From NCBI GenBank assembly GCA_023627715.1, contig JAMAHW010000010.1:1-64000 (forward strand): DNA of 64,000 nt, in the 5' to 3' direction. This stretch comes from Periconia sp. R9002 (taxonomy: Eukaryota > Ascomycota > Dothideomycetes > Pleosporales > Periconiaceae). Shown here piece after piece: positions 23,411-35,640 of the stretch; positions within the stretch are counted from its first letter, which is position 1, and each line of letters begins with the position of its first letter. The notes below the pieces were generated by a model. That model was not told the origin of the DNA, did not search any database, and was given only the letters and a program-made list of their open reading frames with translations. The position numbers and the translations under genes were made by a program.

Positions 23411-23618
23411 CCACGCGGTGGACAAAAAAAAGTAGCACTCAGTGTAGAAGAAAGCTGCACCCAGCTTCAAAACACTATCTTTTTACTTGCCTTTTGAACA
23501 ACCACATAACAACTGATATCAAAGTTTCTTCTTCTTCTTCGCAATTGATTGGTGGAATCAGTCACGGTACCAACACTGGTTCAATTTACGAAGTCCGGTT
23601 TTTTTGTCCACCGCGTGG
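23411..23618. mobile_element. MITE-like 208-bp element with 20-bp terminal inverted repeats
   Basis: The left end (23411-23430, CCACGCGGTGGAC followed by seven A) is the exact reverse complement of the right end (23599-23618, seven T then GTCCACCGCGTGG). The same four bases, CATA, lie directly outside both ends (23407-23410 and 23619-23622) and fit a target-site duplication. The interior has no coding capacity and contains a TTCTTCTTCTTC run. Size, perfect inverted repeats and flanking duplication fit a non-autonomous DNA transposon. Its parent family is unknown. Confidence 0.72.
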
Positions 23619-24318
23619 CATATACGTAGATGTACAGGGAGTACGCACATCGGCATGTCTAGATAGCTAAACTATGGTTTGATACAAATTAAAAGTTAGG
23701 CCTTTTACCTCCGTTTGATATAATTAGTTAATTCTTAGTGAGTACACTAACCACCCGATATGCAACGTCCCGATGTGCATACCCCTGTATGTAAACGTAG
23801 TGTAGCGCAACTAAATGAGTTTCTTCCGACAGAACTCGAGTGCCTACCTAGGTGCTTACTCACTTGAAATTGTCCCTTATGTTGGGGTTTTGCGCTGCAT
23901 AGGAATTAAAGATCGAATTGCTATATCAAACACGTCCAATGATATCTTTGTGTTCGTAGGGCGACAAAAGGTTAGGTAAGCGCGAAAACCTTGATGTCAA
24001 GTTGTGTTTACTGATCAAGCACAAGTGCGGTAGCTACGTATGTTCACTAATCAAAATCGCACGACCAACCACCACACATACACAGGTGCGGTGACAATCG
24101 GGCCGTAGCCCTTTGGTTGTTATATTCTCCAAGTAATAATTAATACAACCTGAATAAGTGAAGCTAGAGCCTATGGCGATTTCTGATCTGATACAATTTT
24201 GCACGTTTTCTAAAGCGTATAGCCCGACGCACCTCCCTCCTCTCCTCGGTACAATCAGCTCACTTCAACGACTGACTCGGTCCATCTTTTCCTCCATGAT
24301 TATCTGTTCAAGTCTCTT

Positions 24319-24419
24319 CCTAGGTTGTACGAGCTACTAATCCACCCTTCCTAGGATGCTATACGAGCTACTAATCTAGTAGTTCTTGGGATGTTATACG
24401 AGTTACTAATCCACTATAG
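24319..24419. repeat. Three tandem copies of a 31-35 bp unit
   Basis: Copies at 24319-24349, 24350-24384 and 24385-24419 share CCTAGG-ATG-TATACGAGCTACTAATC with small changes (CTTGGG in copy 3, a shorter first copy). The array ends about 330 bp upstream of the SDR start codon. Confidence 0.8.
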
Positions 24420-24607
24420 CTGTCGAACTTCAACAACAATTGGCCGGAAATGAGAACATGGCCAGGGAACATGCAGTATTCAAAGACGCCTAAAAAGAAA
24501 CGTTGCAGACTGGAAAGCACTGGAAGATCAATAAGCATTATCGGCATGTGCATTTGATATCATCTCGTTGAGAATGTACAGATTGAGTAAAGCTGTGTGA
24601 ATCCAGA

Positions 24608-24622
24608 GTCTATATAATAGGT
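24608..24622 (+). promoter_or_regulatory. TATA box of the SDR gene
   Basis: TATATAATA at 24611-24619 lies about 130 bp before the ATG at 24748, in an A-rich upstream region with CAC and CATTCAA leader sequence. The spacing fits a fungal core promoter with a leader near 100 nt. Confidence 0.45.
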
Positions 24623-24747
24623 AAAGCAGACGTTGTTCTGAGCAGAAAACAGAAAACTACACACGATCACATTCACATTCAACACTCAAAATCCTCATTA
24701 TAACAAATTCATACAATTCTATCAGCTCGAAAGGCAATCAATTCACC

Positions 24748-25870
24748 ATGTCCAAAGGCTTTGTTCTGATCACTGGCCTGAACGGTTTCATAGCAGCCGT
24801 CACTGCTAAGCACTTCCTCGATGCGGGCTACAAAGTCCGAGGCACGGTTCGCAGAACCTCTTCAGCAACCCCACTCGTCGAAGGACCACTGAAATCATAC
24901 TTCCAATCCGGTGCATTGGAAGTCGTCGAAGTGCCCGATATCACTGCAGATGGGGCATTCGATGAAGCCGTCAAAGGTACGTATCAGCTGCCCGCCTCAC
25001 CTAACAACACACCTTCCAAAGAAACCACTAACATCGTGATGAACACAAACAGGCGTCACGGCAATCGCTCACCTCGCCACCCCGGTATCCCTCCAGTTCA
25101 AAGACCCAGGCCCAATCATCCACGCCGCCGTCCAAGGCACCAAATCGATCCTCGCATCCTCGCTCAAAGCCGGTCCTCAGCTCCAAACCTTCCTCCAACT
25201 CTCCTCCTTCGTAGCCATCATGAACAACGCACCTCCACCCAACACCCTCACCGAGAACGACTGGAACGAATGGGCCGAAGCCGTCGTGGCGCAGGGCGGC
25301 GATAACATCGACGGAGTCGCCATCTACTCCGCTAGTAAAACCGCCAGCGAGCGCGCGCTGTGGGCCTTCAAGGCCGAACAGAAGCCTCACTTCGCCATCA
25401 CGGCGTTGAACCCCGTCTTCGTCATCGGCGCGCCGCTGGTTCTCCCCAAGACAAAGGACGAAGTGGGTGTGTCGGTTCAGTCCGTGTGGGCAGTCTTCTC
25501 CGGCGCCCCCTACGAGGCTGGAGCACCCGGCCCATATCCGGTCCCTACCGTTGACGTCAAAGATGTCGCTGAGCTTACCGAGGCTATGATTCGTGATCCG
25601 AAGAAATCCGATGGCCAGCGATACATCGCCAGCAGCGCGTTAGGGTCGCCACAAGCCCTCGCCGATATAATTAGGAAGGCGTTCCCGGACTCGAGGGAGA
25701 GGATCGCAGAGGGTAAGCCTGGTGTCGGGTACCGCAAGGATTACCAGCCAGACCCTGAGAAGGGCACCGTGATTGATAGTAGTAAAGGTCGGGCATTGTT
25801 GGGGAGGGACTGGATCCCGTACGAGCAGAGTGTGATTGAGACGGCTAAATCGTTTGCCCATCTTGTTTGA
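24748..25870 (+). CDS. Extended SDR: NAD(P)-dependent aldehyde/ketone reductase
   Basis: Exons 24748-24976 and 25053-25870 with a 76-nt intron (GTACGT...AACAG) give 348 aa. The N-terminal Rossmann motif TGLNGFIA (residues 9-16; TGxxGxxA form) binds NAD(P), with RGTVR a little later pointing to NADP(H) preference. AHLATPV and the catalytic pair Tyr168 and Lys172 (YSASK) mark the extended short-chain dehydrogenase fold. The best family match is the Gre2/aldehyde reductase II/dihydroflavonol reductase-like group, which reduces aldehydes or ketones such as methylglyoxal or aryl carbonyls. No signal peptide is present, so it is likely cytosolic. The substrate cannot be read from sequence. A neighbouring LPMO and MFS transporter may suggest a plant-matter niche, but no shared regulation is shown. 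Confidence 0.88.
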
Positions 25871-26473
25871 TAGATTCTTTTGATGCTGCTGAGGACGCGG
25901 TAGAAGTGCCTTGGGGAGATGGGAAGGTACTATGGAGGGATTAATGGGTATGTTTGTTAAGAAAGATAGATAGAATGAGATTTATAATGGTCAATGATTT
26001 TTTTGGACATTAAATATGCTCCAACTAAATTTGTGACTTTGACGTATCATGAAACATATAATCCAGATCACCCAAATTCTGTGGGAAAGCAAAAAACATT
26101 CCACATCTGACAATATGTGAGGAACGCCATCCAACACGTACGAGAGACGAGCGGTTTGTGGATAAACCTATTGCTGATGGCATGGAATACATTACTATTT
26201 GCTTCGTACAAAGCAGCATTCTGAAGTATGGCGCTTCTTGGCGATGGGTGGGAAGTACGTCGTGAAGTTTCATCAAATGGGGAAGGAACTGCAAGAGCGA
26301 ACATGGTTTAAGATGTGTTTAAAGACAAACTCGGGGAATGATATGGCACGGTTCGAGTCATGGCTATATGTGACCGTTGTCACAACATTAGAATAAACAT
26401 ATCGTCAACCTCGGATTCGATAATTTAGTATTATACTACCAAAGTTACCATCTTCCTCGTGCGTAAACCGACA
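25871..26473. other. Convergent 3' spacer between SDR and LPMO genes
   Basis: About 600 bases, A/T-rich just after the SDR stop (TAGATAGATAGAATGAG and runs of T near 25990-26010). No gene recognised. Short open frames on the minus strand (26025-26304) overlap in different frames and are judged noncoding. Confidence 0.5.
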
Positions 26474-27285
26474 TTAGCCTGTCCACACAGCAGGACCTGG
26501 AGGTTGATATGTACTCGGAGCCTGAGCAATCTTATTCAAGTCTACCAGAATTCCAGGGTCACTAGACTTGTATGCGCCGGGAAACGATACAAGGGGTCCA
26601 GGGGTTCCGCTTCCTCCACCGGAAATCTTGACCTGTGTGCACGAAAGGTAGAATTGGGCCTTGTTAGGCTGCGATGCCATGTGCAGAGCAATGTGCTCAA
26701 CACGGAGGAGGTAGTCGCCATCCGGGGTCGATTTGGGGATGGTGGTGTTTGCCGTCACGTATTCATCTTTGTGAGGTTAGTGTTGGGGGTTTGGTTGTGA
26801 GATGATAGTGCGGTGTTTCTTACTCTGCGCTGGCCAGGTCATTTGCTTGTTGGAAGGGTCGACGGTGGGCATCGTCGTGGAGATCTTGAACCAGACGGCT
26901 CCCGATCCATCCCAGCTTGTCACAGAAGCACCCGACGGAACCTTGGCAAGGTAGTACTGCGTGGGACCCGGGTGGTTGACCTGTTGAGTAGAGATATAGT
27001 GGATAGTTGATCCAGCGGGCACAGTCACGACATTGGCAGCGTTGGAGGCTTGGTAGCAGCGAATATCGGCCGCACTCGCGTTTTCGACACCGGACTTGCT
27101 TTCTGCATTTTTCGTCTTGCGGGTAGCCGACCAGTCTTTGTCTTCGGCCGTCTTACCGTCTACGACGAGCCTGGGGAAGGTATCTGAGATATCAGTATTT
27201 GCTTGCTCAGTAGCAATTGGCGGGATATCTTACAGTGCGCCTGAACTGCCGTGGCAGTGAGCAGCAACGTGGTTAGGAAGTGCAT
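26474..27285 (-). CDS. AA9 lytic polysaccharide monooxygenase (secreted)
   Basis: Exons 27285-27234, 27183-26824 and 26766-26474, with introns of 50 and 57 nt, give 234 aa. A 16-residue signal peptide ([16 protein letters not shown]) ends exactly before His17, which becomes the mature N-terminal His of the copper histidine brace. The second brace residue is His88 in [14 protein letters not shown]. The axial copper site is Tyr160 in AQFYLSC, with His149 and Gln158 at the spacing usual for AA9 (His-9-Gln-2-Tyr). AA9 enzymes oxidatively cut cellulose or related glucans. The protein is a single domain with no CBM1 and is short for the family. The C-terminal [16 protein letters not shown] is the normal AA9 ending. 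Three Cys are present in the mature protein, fewer than many AA9 members. A TATAAAG box lies about 70 bp upstream. Confidence 0.93.
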
Positions 27286-29322
27286 TGTGGAGCCGCTTAG
27301 TCGTGTGCTTTTTAATCCTGCAATGATAACGCATCGCCGGCTTGATTGAGGGCTTTATATCCGCAGATCCATTGTTTTATGTGGAACGATAATCTACAGC
27401 AGTGTTCCACGACTCAAGGTACTGTCTGCCATCAATGTAACGAAAGGTTTGAATAGATGTGGTTTCCCAGTTCCCAGGTAGTGCTGTAACATATCCATAT
27501 ATTCTTAGATATTTACGCCAGTTAGAGGCGACACGTATACGAAGTTGGCCCCAAAAGGGATTTTGTTTAAAGGCGCCCATTTAGGCTGGGCAAGTGCCGG
27601 CTGCCGACAAGGCTGGGACGACCAATCCCTCTGCACCACTCTAGTCAGCTGTGTGTCCAGCAAAGGGCTTATAGATTGGAAATGAAATTCCATGTGATGT
27701 CGCCATTTGGGACTTGCTCATGCGAAGAGGGGCTTTTCCCAGGGTAGATCCACAATCAAAAACCTCAACGGCTATCATGCAGGATCCTACGGGTCCTAAT
27801 TAGTGCCCCGGTGATCTTGACGAATCGCATTTGAACGGGTAGATATGCACAAGGTTTAAAGTATTAGGTGTGATCTACAATCTACGCGCTCTGAGTAGGG
27901 TAAGCAGAATGCCTCCTTTGATCAGAGTGCATACATACCTGACCCTTTAAGAAGTTCCTGCTTCCTCGCAGCCCACAATACTGGCGTTGATATCGTAAAT
28001 CTATTAACTTTATCTGGTCCATTGCGCAACAGCAATAAGCACTATTTTGATGTAGAAAATTTAGTTCTTCTACGAGGAGCCGACGGAGTGGTATCTAGAA
28101 GTGCCATCGTACCATCGTATGATCATCACCAAACCACAGGCTGTGCATCGCTCTTTCTCAATTGGATGACTGGAGTGGGGCAGCTTTCGTATATATCTCA
28201 ACGTTATTCCAACCTCGACCTACTACACTTCTCTTTCAACACGCAGTCATCAAAATGTTGTGGAATCATTATGGGTATATACGATTATCGCTGGTTACGC
28301 CGCCCAACTGCTTAAGCCGAGTGCCGTTTCGGCATCCTGGAGTCCACCCGCCGATCATTTAACGGAAGCCCCCATTTCGCCGCTCTGCGTGCGCGACTCT
28401 AGTGCTATGAGATTGCTGAGAGCATGTTCATCACTGCACGAATCCCAAAACGCTCTGCCGACGCAGTTCACGCATCAATGTGATATATTGATACCTTTTG
28501 GTGGATAGGATGCTCCAACGGAATGTACCGTGATAAGCTCCTGCTATTTATCCAACATCCTGGACTGTGGCATGGCTTCGTAACGTCTTAGGTCATCTTT
28601 GCGCCCGCCCACTGCTCTTCGTCTTCTCGGTCCAATGGACCAAGGAGTCGATTACTCCCACTGTCATGGGCTCTCGGTCTCAAAGTCCCATCACATTTCC
28701 ACTGACGCAAGGTTGACCCCTTCATTGCACAGATGATTTTAACGTAGGTATCTGCCGAAAAGGTGGCGGCGTTCTCGCTCATGGTTGTGCCGCATCGCCA
28801 AGTACCTGCGCCCACAGTAAACCCAATGTGACAGGCGTGACAGGCCGGTCATGCCAATCCATGCCAGCCAAGTCTAGACCCCGCATTCGCTCGTAACCGT
28901 TTTGAAGGTTTCGGGGCGGCCTTGCATAATTGTGTGCATCTTGGATGGTTCGGTAAAAAACTGACAGGGCCTGTGACCCAGGATCAATCAAATACCAACT
29001 AGTCATGGAGACGCTGGCCACTGGCGCGTCGTCGAAAACAGCTAAGGCCCGAAAAATAATTCCTTGGGTGGCTGCCCAGGTGGAAGAGCTCCTATATCTG
29101 CAACTGCCGAAGTCACTTCCATACTTCCTCACGATCCGATCAGTGCGACGAAGTCTTGTTGTGCTGAGCCATCGACGCTACTGGAGTCCTTATATCTGTG
29201 GAGTCATCTTCCCCGGATTTTCTCCCCCAGATTTTTCAAAGGGAGACGAGCGCGGGGCTACACAGAACGAACGGGCTCATTTTCCACTCTTTCATTACTC
29301 GCCCCCATCCGTTCAATCCACA
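27286..29322. other. Intergenic between LPMO and MFS transporter (divergent)
   Basis: About 2 kb of upstream DNA shared by two divergent genes. Several open frames occur (for example 28022-28508 on + and 28779-29132 on -), but they have no recognised motif and overlap each other. From 29210 to 29320 the DNA is C/T-rich and resembles the transcribed leader of the transporter. Confidence 0.5.
27353..27359 (-). promoter_or_regulatory. TATA box of the LPMO gene
   Basis: On the minus strand TATAAAG lies 68-74 bp upstream of the LPMO start codon at 27285. The short distance fits a TATA-driven, strongly inducible secreted-enzyme gene. Confidence 0.45.
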
Positions 29323-31200
29323 ATGGCCGACAGCGAGAAAGCCGGCGTCTACAGACACGACGACAGCGTTGTAGCTGATCCCTACAGGACAGAGAAGCCT
29401 CAACTATGTGCGTTTCCCCATCGATGGAATGTGAAAAAAAATGAATGCAAAAAAAACACCGACGCTAAACAAACCCAGACGAAGAACAGGTCACCGATAG
29501 CAACCTCAGCGAAACTAGCGATGGATTCACATGGACTAAAGAGGAGGAGACTGTAGTGCGACGGAAACTGGACAGAGTCATTGTTCCTTTGACCACGTTT
29601 CTGTATTTGTTGTGCTTCCTTGACCGGTACGTTAAAATGTCGCGGGGTCTGAAATTGCAATGCTAATAATTTCCAAGTACCAATGTCGGAAACGCGCGAA
29701 TCGCAGGCATGGCAGACGAACTCAAACTCGTTGGCTATCGCTTCAATTGGGTCACCTCCATTTTCTACATCGTCTACATGTTTTCAGAAGTGCCCAGCAA
29801 TATCCTTCTGAAGGCAATTGGCCCGAAATACTACCTGCCTCTCCTTGTTGTTGGATTCGGATTCGTCTCGCTATGTACTGCCTTTGTGAAGAGCTTTGGG
29901 GGCCTGTTGGTGGCGCGCGCATTCTTGGGCATATTTGAGGGAGGTGTAATGCCGTAAGTACCAAGTCACAAATGCGGTTCTAGCTGATTCTGATGGTAAA
30001 CAGTGGTCTTGCATTCTTCATCACTTGCTTCTACAAGCGTGAGGAACTTCTCTTCCGTGTGGGTATCTATGTATCCGCTGCATCAATGGCTGGTGCTTTT
30101 GGAGGACTTCTCGCTACTGTGTAAGGTTGCCCACTCCGTTCCAATCACATCGTATTCTGACTAGCTCAAAGCCTCGCACGTATTCCTCCATGGGGCGTTA
30201 GCGGCATGATCATTGCGAGGTGGAGGAACATTTTCTTCTTCGAGGGTCTCTTCACTGTCATTGTTGGTCTGGGCGCACCCTTTTTCATGCCAAGGGAGCC
30301 CGCAGATTGCAAATGGTTGACGGAACGGGAGCGCCGCATTGCAGTCGAGAGGCTCATCTTGAAGAATACGGCGCATGCGGACGAAAAGGTCACCGTCAAG
30401 CACGTCACCAGATCCATTTTAAACATCAACAACTATATTTGCGCCCTTGGTTTCTTCTTGATCAACATTACGGTTCAAGGTATCTCCATTTTCATGGTAA
30501 GTTCGCATACCGCAACATCGCTATTGCACCCGACTGACATGTGCAGCCTACCATCTTGAAAGCACTTGGCTGGACAGAGACCAAAGCCCAGCTCTACACT
30601 GTCCCACCTTATGTCTGCGCCTGCGCCGCATCTGTCGCCGTTGCCTTCGTATCTGACAAGACAAACCGTCGCGGCATCTATCTGGCCCTCTTCACCTTTT
30701 TCGGCATTGCCGGGTTCGCCATCATGCGCTGGGCCACGGACCCGAACGTTCGCTACGCAGGCGTCTTCCTCATCACGCTCGGTGCGTTCCCTGGTGGCCC
30801 TGGTTTCCTCGCTTGGGGCATGAATAACGCTTCTGGCCCTTCAATCCGTGCCGTGTCCAGCGCGTATATTGTCACCTTGGGTACCGCCGGAGGCATTCTT
30901 TCTACATGGTAAGACCACACCATTCTCTCCTCAATTGATTCGCAGCACATCATGTTCATTCACTAACATAACAACAGGGCATACATTGCCAAAGACGGCC
31001 CTAAATATCACACTGGCCACACCATCAATCTCGCAGGCCAGCTCGGTGTCCTGGTCCTCAGTACCTGCGGCATTGCGTACTGCAAGTGGGAGAACAGACA
31101 GCGCGACCTCGGCAAGCGCGACCACCGTCTCAATGGCAAGACCGAGCAGCAGATTATGGATCTCGGCTACCGACACCCTGCTTTCCGGTACATGACTTGA
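29323..31200 (+). CDS. MFS transporter, anion:cation symporter (allantoate permease) family
   Basis: Seven exons: 29323-29407, 29479-29626, 29678-29953, 30004-30120, 30172-30496, 30547-30908 and 30978-31200. All are phase-consistent with 50-71 nt introns, giving 511 aa. The fungal ACS/Dal5-like signature DRTNVGNARIAGM follows the first membrane helix (VIVPLTTFLYLLCFL), and the second conserved turn is MFSEVPSNILLK. About twelve hydrophobic segments are seen, with the charged central loop REPADCKWLTERERR dividing the halves, and polar cytosolic tails at both ends. Relatives carry nicotinate, allantoate, biotin, pantothenate or oligopeptides across the plasma membrane. The substrate here is not determinable. 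Exon 5 could also begin at 30165 in the same phase class, but the 30172 acceptor restores VLARIPPWG. Confidence 0.9.
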
Positions 31201-31663
31201 GAAGTGTTATGGAACCGTTGGATGTTTGGGACTTTGGGGTATACTGTTGTGTTTAGACGGGGCATATATATGAGATGGTTTATGTATACAAGGATTTGGA
31301 TTTGAAGGGCAGGATCTATAACGACCTCGAGGGTAAATCGAGGCATTGACGACGGATTTTCAACGTATTTAGTTTATGAGAAGGATTTCAACAGTTTCTT
31401 CATAAAGGTTTACTAGATGTCTTTCTCGCTCCTTCTACTCGTGCATGATAAATTGCCGTCACGTTGCATCATCCGTCATTCTGATTCATTTCGAACTTGT
31501 GGGCGAGCTCAACATGCACTTCACTTCCAATGTGTGAATCCCGACAACTCAGTTTTCATTCATGATACTACGTCTATAACGAAGAAATCATTTCGGGTAT
31601 CCTCATTGATGTTACACTCTCTCAACAAAAACAACAGCCACGCAATCATAAAACATTTTCCAC
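31201..31663. other. Convergent 3' spacer between MFS transporter and UTP22
   Basis: About 460 bases of A/T-rich DNA between two convergent stop codons. It presumably holds both 3' untranslated regions. No gene seen. Confidence 0.55.
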
Positions 31664-34600
31664 TCACATCCTGTTCACTTCAATCCTCCCCACCATATCC
31701 CCACCCAACCTTTTAATCTCATTCAAAACCGCAGCTTTATTCACACGGATATTAACCTCCTTCTCCTCCTTCCCCCCCTCCTTCTTCTTATCCTTCTTAC
31801 CGCCGTGTTTACTCTTAACCGGCAAGCTATTCCACCCAGGCTTAACCTTAAACCCGCGCTCACCAGTGACGAGCGGGTTCCACAACCCAGCAACGCGATC
31901 GTAGCTCTCAGGATCGTAGAAGAAAAGCACAGCGTCACCGTAGACGTCCTGGAGGTCTTCGATGAAGAACGCGGGGAGCTCCTGCTCGACCTTTACAGAA
32001 TTGCCGCGCTTTCCCTGCTGGTGTTCGATGTTCTTGAACACGACGTCTGATTTCGACTTCTTGGACGCGGCGCGTGTGTATTTCGAAGCGATGTGGATGA
32101 CGAAGTCGAAGTCTTGCGTTGGCGAGACGAAGAGGGATTCTGGGGCAAGAGGAGTGGTCTTGTTTTCTTCCTCTGTGCCGTTCAGCGATTGAAGCGTGGC
32201 GTCTTCTTCGGCGCGGATGGCGGCGGCGGCGGCCTTCGCCAACGCAGTCATGCGAGTCGCTACTACTTTTTCCGGCTTTGCTCGATCGGTCCACGTGTTG
32301 CCGTCTGTGTCAGTGTTGGTAGCTGCGAAGAGGACGACGCGGTTCATTGCGGGATCGATTCTTCGCCATGCTTCGAAACGGGTTTGGACTTTTTCGAGAT
32401 CTTCAGGTTTCATTTTCCCGTTGCTAGATGCTCCTGTTTGGTCGGGTGCGCTGCTTGAAGCAGAGGATGAGAAATCTACTATGAGTGGTACGTGTCGCCA
32501 ATCCCATCGGCTCAGCCAAGATATGGTACGTAAGAAACCGGTCGTTGCGGATGAGGGGACTGGCCACGGATGAGGCTGCAAAAATGTCCTTAGGACTAAC
32601 AGCTCAATGAACTCTTGTGTGAAGTGGGGCGATAGGAAGTGAGACGCGAACCATCTTTTAGTAAGTCGGATGGATGGTGAGAGAGCCGGATAGCGAGTGC
32701 AGAGGTTTTGAATAGCTTGCGTGTGAGATACGACTTTTACGAATTCTCTGTTGTATAATGACAGTGCTACAGCCGCAGATTCCCTTGAGTGTGCATCTAG
32801 TGATTTGTCTTTCAGTTGGCGTTCAAGCAAAGTGGCTTCCCGGTCGTGGTGAATTCGAAGGCGGAACGTGAATTCCGACCGAACTGAAATATCCAGAAAC
32901 GCTTGGTTCTGTGACGGCTGCGAGGGATTCTCTAACCCCACTTTTACAGAATAACGATCGTCCTGCGTGGCAGAGAGCAATTGGGAGAGTTTAAGGAGGA
33001 AAGCAACCTTTGTTCGTTGAATCGCACATAAGTCGTCCGGCCATCGTGCGGAAGCTTCGAACTGGAGTACTATAGACGCTGGGCTTGGACGCGCAGGCTG
33101 CACGGAAGCGTAACGTAGAAGTGGATCGGCAGCTCTGATGTGGCGGACTTGAAGTGGAAGGCCTTCGAAACCACGGATATCCTTCTCGAGAACTGTGAAA
33201 GCATTCATAATCGGCGTGAAGGGCAGAATACCTGATTGACCCTGAATGCGACCGGCCGGAACGAGCTGTGCAAAGGAATCAACTACAAACTTTGCTTCGT
33301 GACTTACTTGGGAGCTGAGGTGTCTTCCAAGTATGTACATCACAATCTGCTCTAGAACAGAAGTGGATGCTTCTTTGGTCGACCAAACAACGCTTTCAAG
33401 AATGCTACCGTCCTTGAATCGTCTGAGTTCAGCCTTATCACCCCAAAATTTTCGGAACAATGCAGCCTCCTGTTTATTTTCTGCGGCTGGTCCATAGTCG
33501 ACTGTACGGTACGCATTGGCAGGATCGGTGGCGAAGTTGATTAACATGCGCTTTTGTTGGCTTTCTGCTGTTTTTGACGAATCGATAGACCATCCGCGGG
33601 AGTCTGGCAGCGTAAATGTTACAGCAGTGACTCTGTCAGTCAGTGCCCGGATCAGGGTGTTGTACACTTTGCTGCAACTCTCATCAATATTTTGGTCGTA
33701 TTTCTCGTTGTCTGGGTCGAGTTCGAAGACTGAGAATGGCAACTCTAATGTAGCATCGTATCGATATCTTGAGAGATTGGTTTTCAATATGAAAGTTGAA
33801 TCGAACTGATCAAATAATGAGTCGCTTAGCATTTCCACCGTAAGTTTGGCCTCCAGCTGCAACCTTGACCAGGACCATGGTGTCATCTTGTACAGGACAT
33901 TGAGCCCGCGCGCCCCATCGAAGAATATCGGTGCTATTCCACTCTTTGGGAATGCAATGTCGTTTGCTCGAACAGTGAAGGGCTTTTTACACAAGTTGTG
34001 CCGAGCTATAAATTGGAGTGTGCCTTTGAACAGCTGATAACTGCTGTAACCAGTTGACAAAGCTGTTGTGCCAGACCCAGGATTTGGCTCCATAAGCAAG
34101 GCAGTGATTGCTCCCCACTCAAAGTTGCCAAACCCTCCTTGCCTCAATCGACTACCAAACCCGCGCTGCTTCATCCAGATACGACCTAACACGCAAGAAT
34201 CCCGAAAGGCATCACACTTTCCTGCGGTTGCGTGGAGAAGTTTGAGATATGCCGTTACAGTTGCGTCTGACTGTAAGGTGCTGTTGTAGAAAGGAGTGGG
34301 AGCAAGTGTCTGTTTAACTGAGTCTTCTTCGTCTCCTCTCAGTCGTACGCAGTTCGACTTCGGAAGCAATTTGGACCTTGAGAAGGTATCTTCGGAGACG
34401 TTCAAAAGGATATTAATGCAACAATTCGAGGCCGAAAAGTCTGTGGTGCTTTTTCCGCCGCTCGATTCCACAACAATGATTGGCTGGAGTTGATTACCGC
34501 CCAAGCAATCGAATGAGATTTTGAAACCCGACTCTTTAGAGTTTTTGATACCGGCTGCCAGGCATGCTAGGTAATACGCGCGCTTGTAGAAATATCGATA

Positions 34601-35358
34601 ATTCAAGTAATCCTTATCCTGGAAGATGGTTTTTGGCATAGTCACCAGCAAATCGATTGCGAATCCATGATCGTCCCGTGTCGCGGTCTTGAGTGGATAA
34701 CTGCCAGTTGCGTTTACAGTTGACGGGCGTTCGTATTGCAACGTGTATCTAGCATCCTTTGGCGGCAATGGACGTGGGAATGGGATCGCAACGCCTTCCG
34801 ATTTAAGAGACTTTTCGGCTTCTGCAATCTGGGTTACATTAGTTTAAAGTAAGCTCATACAAGATTGGAATGACATACCGAGAGGGGCGCACGGTTTGGC
34901 AATTGCTCGATTAGTGTTTTGAGCGTCCGCATCGCATTCTCCGCAGGAGCTTCTTTCTTTCCATATTTCAGTTTTACTTGGTCCAGAAGCTCATCAACCT
35001 GCATCTTGAATATATTGGATTTGAAGGTTTCAGCCGTGTACCCTCCGTCCTGTAGTGGTGCGTCCGGTTTCCTCTGTGTCTTTGTTGCATTGACCATGGT
35101 AGTACGCTTTTTTGTATTTAGAGAAGAAGATCCGGTCTCATCCGCCGCTGAGGCATTGTCATCGTCATTCTCATCGCTTGTCCCGTCGTCTTGATCGAAC
35201 TCTCCTGATTCATCCATGTCTATGTCTTCATCGAAACCCTCTGCCGAGCTGGCATCGTCCATACTCGCGCCGTCAGCTTCGTCCCGAGCAAAACTCCCTT
35301 CATTCTCACTCTCGTCGTCATGGCTGAGCTTCCTGCGTTTTATTGCTGGCGGCGCCAT
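31664..35358 (-). CDS. UTP22: U3 snoRNP / pre-rRNA processing protein Utp22 (Nrap)
   Basis: Exons 35358-34879 and 34828-31664, with one 50-nt intron (phase 0), give 1214 aa. The start MAPPAIKRRKLSHDDESENE leads into a long acidic Asp/Glu/Ser region (residues about 12-80), common in nucleolar assembly factors. The Nrap body follows: LDQVKLKYGKK, IPFPRPLPPKDARY, LGRIWMKQRGFGSRLRQGGF (nucleotidyltransferase-like core), FWGDKAELRRFKDGSILESVVW and FYDPESYDRVAGLWNP near the C-terminus. Utp22 with Rrp7 forms the UtpC/CURI module of the 90S pre-ribosome in small-subunit assembly and also contacts CK2 and Ifh1. Length matches yeast Utp22 (about 1240). The C-terminus has a Lys/Gly-rich basic loop. Its start is 282 bp from the divergent STR2 start. 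Confidence 0.94.
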
Positions 35359-35640
35359 CGTTTTTGTTCGTGTTTCTGGGATATGTTAAGCTTCAATCGC
35401 AGGAATGGTGCTCAAAAAAAATTTGGGTCATGTGGCGTTCAGGGTCTGTGCTTGTGGCTGGTGCTCTTATCGATATGATATCTTGTGGCAATCCGAAATC
35501 GGAACGAGACATTTAGGGCTGTTCAACTGCCGCTGTGGCACTGCACATCCAGACCTCAAGAATTTCTCTGCACCCTACCGAGCAATCCTCTGAAAACAAA
35601 AATCATACAAACAAGCACCATTACTCAATTCACATCTGCA

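Larger units (their letters stand above)
23098..24747. other. Intergenic with MITE and tandem repeat
   Basis: This 1.65-kb spacer between NOP9 and the SDR gene has no recognised coding gene. It contains a CT microsatellite (23366-23381), the inverted-repeat element at 23411-23618, the three-copy repeat at 24319-24419 and the SDR promoter. Open frames across the MITE (such as 23395-23670) are accidental. Confidence 0.6.
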
